This document shows positions 42,550-50,480 of a stretch of 64,000 nt of DNA, piece by piece. Within the stretch, counting starts at the first letter, position 1; every line of letters begins with the position of its first letter. Under the pieces are notes generated by a model. It made no database searches, was not told where the DNA came from, and worked only from the letters and a program-made list of their open reading frames with translations. Made by a program: the position numbers and the translations under genes. This DNA comes from Martelella radicis (lineage in GTDB: Bacteria; Pseudomonadota; Alphaproteobacteria; Rhizobiales; Rhizobiaceae): contig NZ_JACIDZ010000002.1 in assembly GCF_014196625.1 (NCBI RefSeq), positions 186,001 to 250,000 of the forward strand, in the 5' to 3' direction.

Positions 42550-42933
42550 ATGATCCAACAGGTTTTGAAATTTGATGCCAGAGCCAGAGAGCTGTTTTCA
42601 ATCTTTACGGATAGTGAGCGGTTTGCGGCGATGACGGGCATGCCTGCGGCGTTGAGTTCGGAGCCCGGGGCAGCCAGCTCCATGTTTGGCGGCATGATTG
42701 CTGCGCGGATGATCGAGGTTGTTGATGGCCAGCGGATTGTGCAGGCATGGCGGCCCGGAAACTGGGAGGAAGGCGTCTACTCGATTGTGCGATTTGACTT
42801 TGCCGATGATGGCGAAGGCGCCACGATATCGCTGGATCATCGCGGATATCCAGAAGGCACCGGTGAACATTTGGACGCGGGCTGGCATCAGCGTTATTGG
42901 GAGCCATTGAAGGCTTACTTGGCCTCACACTAG
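42550..42933 (+). CDS. SRPBCC-family protein, divergent from arsR
   Basis: 127 residues, AHSA1/START-like (FDARARELFSIFTDSERFAAMTG, IVQAWRPGNWEEGVYSIVRFDF, EHLDAGWHQRYWEPLKAYL). The ATG at 42550 has AGGGG seven bases upstream; an ATG two codons earlier abuts it. Together with the ArsR/SRPBCC pair it forms a divergent three-gene cassette. Codon choice (AGA, TTG) looks less biased than in the neighbours. Function unknown. Confidence 0.78.
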   Translation: MIQQVLKFDARARELFSIFTDSERFAAMTGMPAALSSEPGAASSMFGGMIAARMIEVVDGQRIVQAWRPGNWEEGVYSIVRFDFADDGEGATISLDHRGYPEGTGEHLDAGWHQRYWEPLKAYLASH

Positions 42934-43003
42934 CCTGAGGCTGAAGCCTTGAGATGCAGCAGCGATATGGCCGAAGCGGCGGCGGATCGTTTTGTGGGTG
43001 ATG

Positions 43004-43127
43004 GCATGAACACCCCAGATGTGGAAGCGCGATGCTCGCCTTCCCGGCGAACGGGAGAGACGTGTTGACCTTCGCAAACAAAGGATGAACGCCGGCGATC
43101 AGCCCGGGAGGAGGCCGGCGGCCCTGA
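43004..43127. repeat. 124-bp direct repeat copy 2
   Basis: Second copy of the repeat at 41548-41671, here overlapping the 3' end of the LytTR gene. The two copies bracket the ArsR/SRPBCC cassette. Confidence 0.8.
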
Positions 43128-43917
43128 CATCGGCCAGATAGCTGCGGCTGACCGGCAGCGCCTCGCCGGCACTGGTGATGATTGAAAGCCGTCCGTCGGC
43201 CCGCTCCACCTTCTCGACGCCCGCAAGCGCCACCCAGTGCGAGCGGTGGATCTGGATTCCCGGCTCCGGATCGGCCTCCCCGATCGCGTCCTTCAGCCGG
43301 ATCAGCAGCATGGCCCGTCCGCGCGTCGTCACCACGTCGACATAGTGATCGCTGACCGAAAGCGAGACCAGCCTGCCGCGTTTTTCGAGCGGCAGACGCG
43401 CAAGCAGGCGGGGCGCCGCCGCGACCGGCACGGCGGTTGAGCCGTGACGGCGAATGGAGCGTCCAAGCCCCATGATTTCGGCGGCGGCGACGACGGCTGC
43501 GGCTATCAAGATGCCGTGCCACGCCGCAAACCAGAGGGAATCCGCTGTCAGCGCCTCGCGCCCCTCCACCACGAGCGCCACCGGCACCACCGCGATCGTC
43601 GCTGATGATCCGGCGACAAGGACAATAGCCGCCAGCGCCGGCAGACGCGGCAGTTTGCGGGCACGCAAATGAAATCCTGTGAAAAGGGCAGCGGTGTGAG
43701 CCGCACTATAGGCAGGAAGGATTGTCGCCGCCCAGTAGCAAATCCTGGGAACGATGGCAAAGTCCCGCGACGTTCCGAACGGCCCCGACCATCCGAGCAC
43801 AAGAACGGCGATCGCCAGCACTGCGTAGGTGCGCCAGTTGGCGAAATCCCTGCGCAATTCACGAAGCGTGTAATGCGCGGCAGTGTCTTCCGCGAAGTTT
43901 TCCCGCTCTTCATTCAT
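43099..43917 (-). CDS. LytTR-family membrane-bound transcriptional regulator
   Basis: 272 residues. About four hydrophobic segments (32-46, 60-85, 95-118, 130-150) precede the LytTR DNA-binding domain (about 165-270; LVSLSVSDHYVDVVTTRGRAMLLIRLKD, GIQIHRSHWVALAGVEKVERADGR). It has no receiver domain, so sensing may occur through the membrane part. It is divergent from a small membrane protein, a recurring partnership for such LytTR proteins. Confidence 0.82.
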   Translation of the reverse strand: MNEERENFAEDTAAHYTLRELRRDFANWRTYAVLAIAVLVLGWSGPFGTSRDFAIVPRICYWAATILPAYSAAHTAALFTGFHLRARKLPRLPALAAIVLVAGSSATIAVVPVALVVEGREALTADSLWFAAWHGILIAAAVVAAAEIMGLGRSIRRHGSTAVPVAAAPRLLARLPLEKRGRLVSLSVSDHYVDVVTTRGRAMLLIRLKDAIGEADPEPGIQIHRSHWVALAGVEKVERADGRLSIITSAGEALPVSRSYLADVRAAGLLPG

Positions 43918-43994
43918 ATCCGCTTTGACGATGGCCCGACCGCGATAGAAGCCAATCAGGTTAACTCGCCTAAAGGTTGAAAGGAAGATCGATC

Positions 43995-44519
43995 ATGGAA
44001 ATACTGCACAGCGCGCTCGCAGCAACGCCGTTTTATGTCTGGGTTCTGTTCGTAATTCTGGTCCTCGCCGCGTCCACCCGACTTGACCGCCGGGAGAGAC
44101 ACATTCGCGCCCTTCTCATCGTTCCGCTGGCCTTCCTGGCCATCGCCATCCAGCGCGCGGTCACGCTTGATACTTCTGCTGGCGCGGCGGCAATGGCGGC
44201 GGGCGCGGCTGCGGGATTTACGCTTGTCCTCGCTCTCAGGCCGGAACGTAAGGTCGTGGCGATCGACAATAACCGCGTGACCATCGATGGAGAGTGGTAC
44301 AGCCTCTTAGTCGTCGTCTTCCTGTTTGCCGCACTTTATGCAGGAAATGTCATCGCTGCCGTCGATCCCGCATTTGCACGAACCGCCATGGTGCAAATCC
44401 CGGTCAACTTCGTCATCGGCATGGCCGTCGGGTTTTCCGTCTGCCGGTCGGCTGCCTATGTTGTCAGGGCATTGTCGCTGCGCTGCCACGAAGGCGGAAT
44501 TACACTCGGAGAAGACTGA
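43995..44519 (+). CDS. membrane protein, DUF6622-like
   Basis: 174 residues with five hydrophobic stretches (LHSALAATPFYVWVLFVILVL, then AFLAIAIQR, AAGFTLVLAL, VVVFLFAALYAG and IPVNFVIGMAVGFSV). It resembles the DUF6622 family by its N-terminus (memory, not verified). It is divergent from the LytTR regulator, so it may be its sensor partner or target. GAAAGGAAG precedes the ATG; a TTG six codons earlier is also possible. Confidence 0.65.
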   Translation: MEILHSALAATPFYVWVLFVILVLAASTRLDRRERHIRALLIVPLAFLAIAIQRAVTLDTSAGAAAMAAGAAAGFTLVLALRPERKVVAIDNNRVTIDGEWYSLLVVVFLFAALYAGNVIAAVDPAFARTAMVQIPVNFVIGMAVGFSVCRSAAYVVRALSLRCHEGGITLGED

Positions 44520-44553
44520 TTTCACTGCCTTGTTAACTTTCGGGCCAAAGCCG

Positions 44554-44614
44554 GAACGAATCGGCGACGAATCGCTGACAGCCACGTCTTCCTGTTTTGT
44601 TCACCGCTAGATAT
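44554..44614. repeat. 61-bp repeat copy 2 with two GANTC sites
   Basis: Partner of 41475-41535. GANTC sites at 44558 and 44569. It lies in the gap between the DUF6622-like gene and the DUF3309 gene, which otherwise shows nothing. Confidence 0.7.
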
Positions 44615-44781
44615 GGTGTATTCATGAATACTTAACCATATTTTTCAAGGATTTGCAGGCCGAAAGACCAGGCCGCGTTAACCAGTTCCGCGCCGATCCC
44701 TATGTGCTCCCTCTCAGTGCGGGGGAACAAACCTCGTCGTGCCGGCGTTCTTGCTCCAACCGATTATCCCGGAGAGAGACC

Positions 44782-44937
44782 ATGCTCGGCACAATCCTGC
44801 TTATCATCATCATTCTGCTTCTGATCGGCGCGCTTCCGCGCTGGGGCTATTCACGGACATGGGGCTACGGACCGTCTGGCGGTCTCGGTCTCGTCCTGTT
44901 AATCGTCATCATCCTGCTCCTTGCAGGCTATGTATAA
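44782..44937 (+). CDS. DUF3309 small membrane protein
   Basis: 51 residues: two hydrophobic stretches (TILLIIIILLLIGALP and LGLVLLIVIILLLAGYV) around RWGYSRTWGYGPSGG, the typical DUF3309 pattern. GGAGAGAGACC precedes the ATG. Such proteins are abundant in soil proteobacteria and have no known biochemical role. Confidence 0.8.
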   Translation: MLGTILLIIIILLLIGALPRWGYSRTWGYGPSGGLGLVLLIVIILLLAGYV

Positions 44938-44953
44938 CCTGGAGACCAAGACC

Positions 44954-45142
44954 ATGAAGAAAGCCGTTCTCGCCCTTGCATTCATTCTTCCGCTCGCCGC
45001 CTGCACCACGCAGGAGCGCAATGCCACAATCGGCGCCGGCGTTGGCACTGCCGCTGGCGCAGCGATTACCGGAGACGCAACCGGCGCGATTGCCGGCGGC
45101 CTGATCGGCGGCGGCGTCGGCGCGGCAACCGCCAACCGGTAA
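44954..45142 (+). CDS. glycine-zipper lipoprotein
   Basis: 62 residues. Lipobox LAAC near residues 17-20 (signal MKKAVLALAFILPLAAC), then glycine-zipper repeats (IGAGVGTAAGAAITG, IAGGLIGGGVGAA). Likely outer-membrane-associated, as for YMGG-like proteins. It follows the DUF3309 gene by 16 bases and is probably co-transcribed. Confidence 0.8.
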   Translation: MKKAVLALAFILPLAACTTQERNATIGAGVGTAAGAAITGDATGAIAGGLIGGGVGAATANR

Positions 45143-45207
45143 AGAAAGCGGCGTGCGCCGAAAGGCTGTCGCGTCAAGACCGGCTTGTAGCTTTGCTCGC
45201 CGGTCCG

Positions 45208-45237
45208 GGCGTCGCCATAACGGGCGACGCCTTTTTT
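45208..45237 (+). terminator. rho-independent terminator after the lipoprotein gene
   Basis: GGCGTCGCC (45208-45216) and GGCGACGCC (45223-45231) form a 9-bp stem with a 6-base loop, followed by TTTTTT. Confidence 0.85.
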
Positions 45238-45438
45238 CATGCCGCACGTCGACCGACCGGCGGTTTGCAGGTGCGATAACGGAAACGGCCCGGCCATATC
45301 AAAAAACCGGCCGAAAGCGTCTATCACGCAAAAGTGTGCGCCGGATCGGCCAGTGTCACGGGGCTCGCGATACGACAATTCGGCCGCGATCGGGCGACCG
45401 CGACCCGGTTTCGTGTCGCTGCGCTGCGATAAAACGAT

Positions 45439-45465
45439 TGTAACCCGGTGTTTTTTGAGGTTACA
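45439..45465. promoter_or_regulatory. inverted repeat upstream of phaR
   Basis: TGTAACC and GGTTACA with a 13-base T-rich spacer, 46 bases before the phaR ATG. Possible operator; the binder is unknown. Confidence 0.4.
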
Positions 45466-45510
45466 TCCAAGACGGGAAGAGGAAACGACAACGCGGGGAG
45501 GAGACACAAC

Positions 45511-46068
45511 ATGCCCGTAAAAGACGGACCGACGGCTATCAAGAAATATGCCAATCGCCGGCTCTACAATACCGGCACCAGCAGCTATGTGACGCTCGAG
45601 GATCTGGCGGATATGGTGAAGCAGGGAGAGGAATTCACCGTCCAGGACGCCAAGTCCGGCGAGGATATCACCCACACCGTGCTGACGCAGATCATCTTCG
45701 AACAGGAAGCAAAATCCGGCCAGGGCATTCTGCCGGTCTCGTTCCTGCGCGAAATCATCGGCTATTACGGCGACCAGATGCAGGCGATGCTGCCCGGCTT
45801 TCTCGACAACGCCATGAAGGCGTTTTCCGAACAGCAGGCCCATATGCGCGAGCAGATGGACAAGGCGCTCTACGAAAATCCGCTCAAGCGCGAGTATTAC
45901 CGCAAGGAAGAAGCGGCCCGCCGCGTGCCCGTCGGCGCCAGCGGCAGCTACCGCGCTCAAAACGATGACAGTGAGGAACCGGCAACGGCCGTCCACGCCG
46001 TGAGCGGCGATCTCGACGACCTGCGCCGCCAGCTGCGCGTTCTCCAGGACCGGATCGACAACCTTTAG
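45511..46068 (+). CDS. phaR: polyhydroxyalkanoate synthesis repressor PhaR
   Basis: 185 residues. The PHB/PHA accumulation regulator DNA-binding domain covers 1-63 (PTAIKKYANRRLYNTGTSSYVTL) and the PHB-binding domain follows (IIFEQEAKSGQGILPVSFLREIIGYYGDQM). The C-terminus ends in a coiled-coil-like DDLRRQLRVLQDRIDNL. It represses phasin and PHB genes and responds to polymer granules. GGGGAGGAG precedes the ATG; no pha genes are adjacent. Confidence 0.9.
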   Translation: MPVKDGPTAIKKYANRRLYNTGTSSYVTLEDLADMVKQGEEFTVQDAKSGEDITHTVLTQIIFEQEAKSGQGILPVSFLREIIGYYGDQMQAMLPGFLDNAMKAFSEQQAHMREQMDKALYENPLKREYYRKEEAARRVPVGASGSYRAQNDDSEEPATAVHAVSGDLDDLRRQLRVLQDRIDNL

Positions 46069-46096
46069 GTCTCAGACCGATCCTTGTCGCCTTGCA

Positions 46097-46125
46097 CCGC
46101 CCGGCGAAAGATCCGGGCGGCTTCT
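46097..46125 (+). terminator. hairpin between phaR and the convergent beta-glucosidase
   Basis: CCGCCCGG and CCGGGCGG form an 8-bp stem with an 8-base loop, followed by only a weak pyrimidine stretch (CTTCT). It may serve both convergent genes. Confidence 0.45.
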
Positions 46126-46155
46126 GGCGGCCGGTGGCGGCTGCGGCCTGAAATC

Positions 46156-47526
46156 TCAGCGCTCTTCGCCCCTTTCGAGAAACTCCTCGGCGAGCGCCTT
46201 GTACCATTTGCCGGAATTCTTCAGCGTGCGTTCCTGCGTCTCGTAATCGACATGGATCAGGCCGAAGCGCATTTCATAGCCTTCCGCCCACTCGAAATTG
46301 TCCATCAGGCTCCAGGCGTAATAGCCCTTCAGCGGAATGCCGGCCTCCACCAGGTCGGCGGCAATGGCGATATGGTCGGAGAGATATTCCGTGCGCGGCG
46401 CGTCATCGACGATGCCGTTGACGGGGGCCATATTGTAGCAGGCGCCGTTCTCGGTGATGTACATGTCCGGCAGGTCGTAGCGCTGGTAGACCTGCTCGGT
46501 CAGCATCTTCATTGCCGGCGCGTGGGTTTCCCAGCCGATATCGGTGATGACGTTATGGACCGGCGCGCCGACACTGATGGCCGGAAACTCGGCGCCCGAG
46601 GCGCTGTCATCGGCCACGCGCTCGGGCTTGTAGTAGTTGAGACCCCACCAGTCGAGCTTGCCGCTGATCAGATCGAGATCGCCGTCCTCGATCGCCGGCA
46701 TCCGCGCGCCGAGCGCGGCCATGAAACCGTCCGGATAGGCGCCCTTGAACAGCGGATCGAGGAAGACGCCATTGTTGAACTGGAAACTGCGCTCCGCCGC
46801 GTCCCGGTCGGCATCGGTGTCGTTGACCGGGTAGATCGCCTGCAGATTGAGGACGATGCCCGCCTTGACCTCCGGCGCTTCCTGGCGGATCGCCTCGAGA
46901 CCGAGCCCATGCGCGAGGTTGACCGTGTGCAGCGCCGCAAGGGCGGCATCCATGGACGTCTCGCCCGGCGCGTGAATGCCGTAGAGATGGCTAAGCCAGA
47001 CGACGCACCAGGGCTCGTTAAAGGTGGAAACCAGATCCAGCCGGTCGCCGAACCGCTTCATCACGGTCTGCACATAGCGCTGATAGGCATAGGCCGTGGA
47101 GCGCGCCGTCCAGCCGCCCTCGCCCGAAAGCGTCAGCGGCAGATCCCAGTGGTAGAGCGTCGCATTGGTCTTCAGCCCGCGCGCCTTGCAGCCGTCGATC
47201 AGCCGGTCGTAGAAATCGAGCCCCGCCTCGTTCACCGGTCCGCGTCCGTCCGGAATGATGCGCGGCCAGGCGATCGAGAACCGGTAGGTCTCGACGCCAA
47301 GGTCCTTCATCATGTCGAGGTCCGCTTCCAGCCGATGATAGTGGTCGCAGGCGACATCGCCGGTGTCTCGGTTATGCACGCGGCCGGGCATATGGGAAAA
47401 GGCATCCCAGATGGAGGGCTTGCGCCCGTCCTCGCGCGCCGCGCCCTCGATCTGGTAGGAGGCAGTGGCAACGCCGAAAATGAAATCGTCCGGAAAGCGG
47501 CGGGCGAGCTGTTTCGGATCAATCAT
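46156..47526 (-). CDS. beta-glucosidase, glycoside hydrolase family 1
   Basis: 456 residues, no signal peptide, cytoplasmic. GH1 signature FIFGVATASYQIEGA at the N-terminus; catalytic acid/base Glu in TFNEPWC (about residue 165) and nucleophile Glu in MYITENGA (about residue 350). It hydrolyses beta-glucosides, possibly also beta-galactosides. A terminator separates it from the upstream dehydrogenase operon, so it is probably its own transcriptional unit, though functionally near the sugar cluster. Confidence 0.9.
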   Translation of the reverse strand: MIDPKQLARRFPDDFIFGVATASYQIEGAAREDGRKPSIWDAFSHMPGRVHNRDTGDVACDHYHRLEADLDMMKDLGVETYRFSIAWPRIIPDGRGPVNEAGLDFYDRLIDGCKARGLKTNATLYHWDLPLTLSGEGGWTARSTAYAYQRYVQTVMKRFGDRLDLVSTFNEPWCVVWLSHLYGIHAPGETSMDAALAALHTVNLAHGLGLEAIRQEAPEVKAGIVLNLQAIYPVNDTDADRDAAERSFQFNNGVFLDPLFKGAYPDGFMAALGARMPAIEDGDLDLISGKLDWWGLNYYKPERVADDSASGAEFPAISVGAPVHNVITDIGWETHAPAMKMLTEQVYQRYDLPDMYITENGACYNMAPVNGIVDDAPRTEYLSDHIAIAADLVEAGIPLKGYYAWSLMDNFEWAEGYEMRFGLIHVDYETQERTLKNSGKWYKALAEEFLERGEER

Positions 47527-47761
47527 GGTCGGTCATCCTTCACGTATCATCCCGGCGAAAAGCGGTCTGCCGCCGGGCCACGTCATTGTCGTCTCGGCGG
47601 CGCTTCGGCGGATTTCATCCTACGTCCCGATGGCGTGCCGGTTATTCGAAGCGTGATCTAGAGGAGTTCGGCGGCTTTGTACATCAACGCAAAGGCGAAT
47701 CTGAAACGTTGCAGAAGTTCGATGTCCGGCGTTGCCGATTTGCGTCATCGCCTGACCACGA

Positions 47762-47801
47762 TCAAGAAAACGCCCCGCCCGGAAGGTCGTCCGGCGGGGC
47801 G
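47762..47801 (-). terminator. rho-independent terminator of the sugar-catabolic operon
   Basis: CGCCCCGCC (47771-47779) pairs with GGCGGGGCG (47793-47801), a 9-bp stem. On the minus strand it is followed by a TTTTCTT run. It lies just after the dehydrogenase stop. The rest of the 293-bp gap to the beta-glucosidase shows nothing. Confidence 0.75.
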
Positions 47802-47819
47802 CGGGAATGTCTTGCCGGA

Positions 47820-49004
47820 TCAGACGTCGAGCCTGACCCATTTGCCGTCGGCCTTCGAGGAGGCGACGCAGGCCTCGATGAAGGCAAGGCCGATGACGCC
47901 GTCCTCGATGGTCGGATAGATCACATCATCCGCCGTCTTGCCGTCGCGGAACGCCTTGATGGCCCGGGCGGCCTCGGTATAGATATTGGCAAAGCCTTCC
48001 AGATAGCCTTCCGGATGGCCGGCGGGAATGCGGGATACGCGGGTGGACGCGTCAAGCGCGCCCGGGCCGTTGCGCGACAGCAGGCGCTTTGGCTCGCCGA
48101 AGGGCGTGTACCACAGATAGTTCGGGTTTTCCTGCGCCCACTGGATGCCGCCCTTGGTGCCGCAGATCTTGATCTGCAGCCCGTTTTCGAAGCCTGGCGC
48201 CACCTGGCTTGCCCACAGCATGCCCTTCGGCGTCACCCCGTTCTTTTCCTTGAAGCGCAGCATGATATGGGCGTTGTCATCAAGCTGGCGACCCTCGACG
48301 AAGCTGTCGAGATCGGCCGCAAGGCTTTCCAGTTCCGCGCCGGAAACGAAGAGCGCCAGATTGAGCGCATGGGTGCCGATATCGCCGATCGCGCCGCCTG
48401 CGCCGGAGCGCTTCGGATCGGTGCGCCACTCGGCCTGTTTGGAGCCGGAGCGTTCGGCCGGCTCCGTCAGCCAGTCCTGCGGATATTCGGCGTGGATCAG
48501 GCGGATATCGCCGAGATCGCCGTTTTCGATCATGGCGCGGGCCTGCCGGATCATCGGATAGCCGGTGTAATTGTGGGTGAGGATGAACAGCGCATCGGCC
48601 TTGTCGGCGATCGCCTTCAGCGCCTTGGCTTCCTCAAGGCTGGACGTCACCGGCTTGTCGCAGATGACATGGATGCCTTTTTCGAGGAAGGCCTTGGCCG
48701 GGCCGAAATGCATGTGGTTGGGCGTGACGATCGCCACCGCCTCGATGCCGTCCTCGCGCGCGGCTTCCTTCTCGGCCATTTCCTCGTAGGAGCCATAGGT
48801 GCGCTCGGGATCGAGACCGAGCTCCTTGCCCGAAGCGAGCGCCTTTTCCGGCGTCGACGACAGCGCGCCGGCGACGAATGTGTAGTGATCGTCAAGACGC
48901 GACACCATGCGGTGCACGCCGCCGATAAAGGCGCCGGACCCGCCGCCGACCATGCCGAGCCGGATGCGGCCAGAATAGATGTCGTCTTTGCCTTCGATTG
49001 CCAT
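47820..49004 (-). CDS. Gfo/Idh/MocA-family oxidoreductase
   Basis: 394 residues. N-terminal Rossmann fold with LGMVGGGSGAFIGGVHR (about 15-31), the family motif ICDKPVTSSLEEAKAL (DKP near 115-120) and the substrate-domain GDIGTHALNLALFV with the catalytic His. It uses NAD(P) to oxidise or reduce a sugar or cyclitol. The start at 49004 has AGGAG eight bases upstream. Last gene of the ABC transporter-isomerase operon. Confidence 0.85.
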   Translation of the reverse strand: MAIEGKDDIYSGRIRLGMVGGGSGAFIGGVHRMVSRLDDHYTFVAGALSSTPEKALASGKELGLDPERTYGSYEEMAEKEAAREDGIEAVAIVTPNHMHFGPAKAFLEKGIHVICDKPVTSSLEEAKALKAIADKADALFILTHNYTGYPMIRQARAMIENGDLGDIRLIHAEYPQDWLTEPAERSGSKQAEWRTDPKRSGAGGAIGDIGTHALNLALFVSGAELESLAADLDSFVEGRQLDDNAHIMLRFKEKNGVTPKGMLWASQVAPGFENGLQIKICGTKGGIQWAQENPNYLWYTPFGEPKRLLSRNGPGALDASTRVSRIPAGHPEGYLEGFANIYTEAARAIKAFRDGKTADDVIYPTIEDGVIGLAFIEACVASSKADGKWVRLDV

Positions 49005-49040
49005 TGGAATATCTCCTGAATTGTCTTTGGTTTGGGGTAT

Positions 49041-49161
49041 ACCCCTCATCCGGCTGCCGCCACCTTTTCCCTGGCGGGGAGAAGGGACCGTGTCGCTTTT
49101 GCGGTGCCTATCACCCCGACCAGCATGCCCCCTCGCCCCTCAGGGGAGAGGGGTGAGGGGT
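49041..49161. repeat. intergenic inverted-repeat element
   Basis: The ends ACCCCTCA (49041-49048; as ACCCCTCATCC) and TGAGGGGT (49154-49161) are inverted repeats. Between them lie the hairpin-like CCTTTTCCCTGGCGGGGAGAAGGG and CCCCTCGCCCCTCAGGGGAG segments. This fits a common alphaproteobacterial intergenic palindrome and fills the gap between the isomerase and the dehydrogenase. Confidence 0.65.
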
Positions 49162-49165
49162 GAAC

Positions 49166-50218
49166 TTAAAGCCCCAGCATGCGCTTGTTGGCCGCCTCGT
49201 CCGTTCCGCCGCCGGCGAAGTCGTCGAAGGCTTTCTCGGTCACGCGGATGATATGGTCCTTGACGAACTCAGCGCCTTCGCGCGCGCCGTCTTCCGGGTG
49301 TTTCAGGCAGCATTCCCATTCGACCACGGCCCAGCCGTCGAAGTCGTTGGCCGCCATCTTCGAAAAGATCGCCTTGAAGTCCACCTGGCCGTCGCCCAAT
49401 GAACGGAAACGTCCGGCGCGGTCGACCCAGCCCTGATAGCCGGAATAGACGCCCTGACGACCGGTCGGGTTGAACTCCGCATCCTTGACGTGGAACATCT
49501 TGATGCGGTCCTTGTAGATGTCGATATTGTCGAGATAGTCGAGGCACTGCAGCACGTAATGCGACGGATCGTAGAGCATGTTGGCGCGCGGATGCTGGTC
49601 AAGCCGGTCGAGGAACATCTCGAAGGTCACGCCGTCATGCAGGTCCTCGCCGGGGTGGATTTCGTAGCAGATATCGACGCCGTTCTCGTCGGCATGGTCG
49701 AGAATCGGCTTCCAGCGACGGGCAAGCTCCTCGAAGGCGGTCTCGATCAGGCCCGCCGGGCGCTGCGGCCAGGGATAAAGGAAGGGCCAGGCCAGCGCGC
49801 CGGAAAAGGTCGCATGCGCGCCGATGCCCATGTTCCTCGAGGCGGAGATCGCCATCATCACCTGATTGACGGCCCATTCCTGCCGCGCCTTCGGATTGCC
49901 GCGCACTTCCGGCGCCGCAAAACCGTCAAAGGCCTCGTCATAAGCCGGATGCACGGCGACAAGCTGGCCCTGGAGGTGGGTTGAAAGCTCGGTGACCTCG
50001 ACGCCGTTTTCGCGGGCCTGGCCCTTGAAGTCATCGCAGTAATCTTTCGATTCCGCCGCCTTCTTCAGGTCGAAAAGCTGACCGGCCCATGTCGGCACCT
50101 GCACGCCCTTGTAGCCGCAATCGGCCGCCCATTTCGTGATCGCGTCCCAGCTGTTGAACGGCGCCTCGTCGCCTGCGAACTGGCCGAGGAAAAGGCCCGG
50201 CCCCTTAATCGTTTTCAT
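49166..50218 (-). CDS. sugar phosphate isomerase/epimerase (xylose isomerase-like TIM barrel)
   Basis: 350 residues. AP-endonuclease-2-like TIM barrel: GYKGVQVPTW, EVTELSTHLQGQLVAVHPAYDEA, ICYEIHPGEDLHDG (a metal-ligand Glu), NMLYDPSHYVLQ, MFHVKDAEF (His-Val-Lys-Asp) and WAVVEWECCL (final Glu). Metal-dependent isomerase or epimerase of a keto-sugar. It works together with the dehydrogenase and the ABC transporter. The sugar is not identifiable. Confidence 0.83.
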   Translation of the reverse strand: MKTIKGPGLFLGQFAGDEAPFNSWDAITKWAADCGYKGVQVPTWAGQLFDLKKAAESKDYCDDFKGQARENGVEVTELSTHLQGQLVAVHPAYDEAFDGFAAPEVRGNPKARQEWAVNQVMMAISASRNMGIGAHATFSGALAWPFLYPWPQRPAGLIETAFEELARRWKPILDHADENGVDICYEIHPGEDLHDGVTFEMFLDRLDQHPRANMLYDPSHYVLQCLDYLDNIDIYKDRIKMFHVKDAEFNPTGRQGVYSGYQGWVDRAGRFRSLGDGQVDFKAIFSKMAANDFDGWAVVEWECCLKHPEDGAREGAEFVKDHIIRVTEKAFDDFAGGGTDEAANKRMLGL

Positions 50219-50401
50219 GGTGCTTTCTCCCGGAAAGACTGGATAGCTGATTGTGCCGCAAACCCGGGCGACGTCCGCCCGGAACGGCCTTACGAAATGG
50301 CCGGCGAAACGGCCCCACGCGCTTCGCGGGGGCCGAGACGGTCCGCCGGTCGAAAACCGCCCCGCCTCAGATGAATGTGCGGCCGGCTTTCACATTTTCA
50401 A

Positions 50402-50464
50402 GCGATCCCGGAAAAGACCTCTCCGGGATCGCCGATCCCTGCAGGCCCGGCGGGAAGCCGGGCC
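50402..50464 (-). terminator. two hairpins after the sugar-binding protein gene
   Basis: GCGATCCCGG/CCGGGATCGC (50402-50411 with 50423-50432) and GGCCCGGC/GCCGGGCC (50444-50451 with 50457-50464). No T-run follows, so they may attenuate or process the message between the binding-protein gene and the isomerase gene. The 262-bp gap otherwise shows nothing. Confidence 0.45.
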
Positions 50465-50480
50465 GGCTGCTTTCCCGGCC

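Larger units (their letters stand above)
45143..45510. other. 368-bp intergenic region before phaR
   Basis: Holds the terminator at 45208-45237 and an inverted repeat TGTAACC/GGTTACA at 45439-45465 shortly before phaR. No gene is supported. Confidence 0.5.

Noticed and set aside
42605-43522. 305-codon minus-strand frame
   Set aside because: It spans the SRPBCC gene, the 124-bp repeat and part of the LytTR gene in other frames. The repeat copies differ at many amino-acid-changing positions, so it is not a coding repeat.
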